Assembly (NCBI GenBank): GCA_023014485.1
Contig: JAJOZX010000197.1
Span: 837,001-901,000 of the forward strand
Length of the DNA: 64,000 nucleotides
DNA from: Bathynomus jamesi
Lineage: Eukaryota; Arthropoda; Malacostraca; Isopoda; Cirolanidae
Direction of reading: 5' to 3'
Shown: positions 61,871 through 64,000 of the stretch, piece by piece
How the letters are laid out: every line of letters begins with the position of its first letter
How positions within the stretch are numbered: the first letter of the stretch is position 1
Notes under the pieces: model-generated
What the model saw: only the letters and a program-made list of their open reading frames with translations
Database searches by the model: none
What the model was told of the DNA's origin: nothing
Translations under genes and position numbers: made by a program

Positions 61871-64000
61871 AGTTAATTGAAAAAGTAACTGTAAATATTG
61901 ATTAACCGAAATGCAATATTAAACAATATTTACTACAACAATTCTTGTTTACATCAACGTATCTTGCTATGCAGAGAACGGCTATCGCTTATTCATGAAT
62001 CACGCAATGGATACGATTTTTTTCTACTATTATTACATTAATAAGGTATGTGCAGTTATCATATTGCAAATATAAATGAAATCTATATATTTATAACATA
62101 CCTGCAGAGATACAAAAGCTGAAATTTGTTCTTTGCTTGATGGACCGATAGATTCCTGATACCGGACAAGAGACAATTTTCACGACGCTCATGACTCATT
62201 TTCATCGCAAACCGTCGTTGTTCCTCTTTTTTTTTTCTCCCCCACTTCACAAAATGTGTTCATCCGATTAGTGTTCAAAACCAATGAGAAAACCCGCTCT
62301 AGAATTTAATAAGGCGTTATTGAGAAAGTGCTAAAAAAAAAAAAGGCGTTTTCTACCATGCATTAATTCGATGGAATACAGGAAAGTGTGTAATGAACGA
62401 AGTCCAAGCGTGTTTCCTGCGAATCAGAGATGACGTATCACATTTAAATCGGACTTACTGCATACAAGAAAGGTTTGCTTCAGCGCCTAGAATGACTTTT
62501 TCAATGATACTCCAAAGAATTTAAAAACGAAGTAACCAAGCTCTTTCGTGTTTATTTTTCATCGCGTTGAGAAACAAACAGGAAAGCGCTTAATCATCCA
62601 TTATAAAGATATCATTTTCAAATTTTTCCTCTCTCTGCTACATCTTAATCATCATCATTATATTTATTATAGTTTTTAAGAAGCTCAGTTAAACAAAATG
62701 CCACTTGTGCGATAAATTCTTTCGATAAACTTTTAATGGGATTAAGTTAAGAATTTACAGCTCCGTACGTTGGAAAGAGTTTGTCGTACAAGTGGCCATT
62801 GTGATGAGTTGTGCAATGTACTCGAGCAGCATGTTTCTCCAGTAATTATAACTTTTTTTTTTAAGTGTTCAGGGCAAATAGTTGTACATTTAAGCTATTG
62901 TCAAAGTTTCTTTTTCTCCTAGTTATGTATTCCATTTTTGTCCGTCCTTTTTATCGTAAACCTTATTTCGTTTCCTGACAGTTAACTATTTCACCGCCAC
63001 ACCCGCATATACTCGTTGCCATAAATCTGTGCCTGCCACGCCATACCCGCATATATAACCCCTACTCTACCATAACGTGGCGGTGAAAGGGGTTAACTTT
63101 TTAACTATTTTATCCCGCTGTTGTGTCAGATATAATTGTGTACTTAAATGACTTATCTACTGGACCTTCCATAACGTTTTACACAATTTACTATGGTGAA
63201 TTTTTACATGAATAACCAACCTTAATCAGAGTGGATGTCGAAATTTATCGCCGTTGTTCCGTAGACATCATTGAACGCCACTCTGCATGTTGTCGAAGGT
63301 ACGCCGCAAGGCGCCCACCAGCAGGAATTATGTGAACGTTGCTCGTGATGATGTGCTGCGTGTTACATAGAGGGTTGTCGCTGTAGACAGATCGCTAGTG
63401 CCATACTTGATGAATCCTAGAATCACTCGCGCAACTCTAACACAGCCACTTCACACGTAATGCGCCTCGACTCTATTCATTCCATCTACAGTGTTCAAAT
63501 CATTTCGAAAGACCCGCGATCACAAACGTAGATTTCTTCTTGTGCATGCGGACACTCAAAAGGAAAAGTTTGCTGCTACAACCTTCACACTACAGAAGAG
63601 ATGCGGACCATCACCAACAATATTCGAATGATTTCTGTTGGTGTACTTCGGTTCGTTGAGGCGTACCTTAAAAATACATTATTTTCAGCATCCACACTGA
63701 TTAGGTTAATTCATGTACTGTTGAAGTTCAGCCATAAAAAATAATTATCTTCAGCTCGATATAAATTTACCATTTCGAAACGTTACGGCGAGTTTAATGC
63801 GTTCCACTAATAAAAAACTATATTTAATACCTACCTAATATTTTCATATACTGTATTCATAGCCAATACTTCAAGGATATTCAATACACGGGGCGAAAAA
63901 AAACTCCCCGAGTCATTTTGCCTCAAACACCCAAAATGGAAGATTAACTTAGAAATGTTTGGGTTTAGAATAGAATTATTTTTAACTAAACTATTTATCA
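61871..64000. other. Downstream intergenic sequence, no gene seen
   Basis: Short open frames only. A CCGCCAC-ACCCGCATATA block is repeated near 62994-63060. A possible mariner-type end (tacacggggcgaaaaaaaac) lies at about 63887 and would continue past the window. Confidence 0.4.

Noticed and set aside
63240..63670. Possible degraded gene or element with AAGGTACGCC..GGCGTACCTT ends
   Set aside because: The inverted blocks are short, no frame is open and no domain is recognisable.

Overview
This is an animal nuclear genome window, most likely from an arthropod. It is AT-rich, the one host gene is split by long introns, and most of the rest is transposable element. The gene is a ClC-2-type voltage-gated chloride channel; its exon sequences and its inter-CBS region resemble the fly gene ClC-a more than other relatives I know. 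I cannot place the species more precisely from sequence alone.

The gene runs left to right on the + strand. A recognisable start is the ATG at 9293 and the stop codon ends at 61688. I place 21 consecutive coding exons plus one alternative exon. All junctions are GT-AG and their phases fit each other. The modelled protein is about 1015 residues: a short cytoplasmic N-terminus, the ClC membrane domain (exons from 9833 to 43670), CBS1 (43418-44137), a long variable cytoplasmic linker (45710-47843) and CBS2 (47964-61688). A GC-rich open frame at 5614-6408 may be an alternative first coding exon, but I cannot connect it by splice phase. Two exons of equal length and phase (30197-30299 and 36332-36434) encode two versions of the helix J region and look mutually exclusive. 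Two exons carry two single-base deletions each, in or next to short homopolymer runs, which look more like assembly errors than real inactivation.

Before the gene: 1030-3657 is a decayed DNA transposon with terminal inverted repeats (TIRs) and a broken minus-strand coding region. Introns, in order: inverted Penelope-like fragments (12.1-13.6 kb); a hAT-like element with nested insertions (14.25-15.64 kb); several hAT elements with 8-bp target-site duplications (TSDs); a LINE with a 5' inverted duplication (31.4-32.3 kb); a three-layer nest of 5S-derived SINE, TIR element and mariner (41.8-43.3 kb); a foldback element hosting a recent RTE retrotransposon (48.35-51.94 kb); and an imperfect palindrome of about 8.6 kb (52.45-61.06 kb). 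In the palindrome each arm is a Penelope-like element with the same LINE inserted at the same site, and the arms carry different later insertions. At least nine copies or fragments of one mariner-type MITE, six 5S-rRNA-derived SINEs and four tRNA-derived SINEs are scattered through the window.

After 61.9 kb I see no gene.
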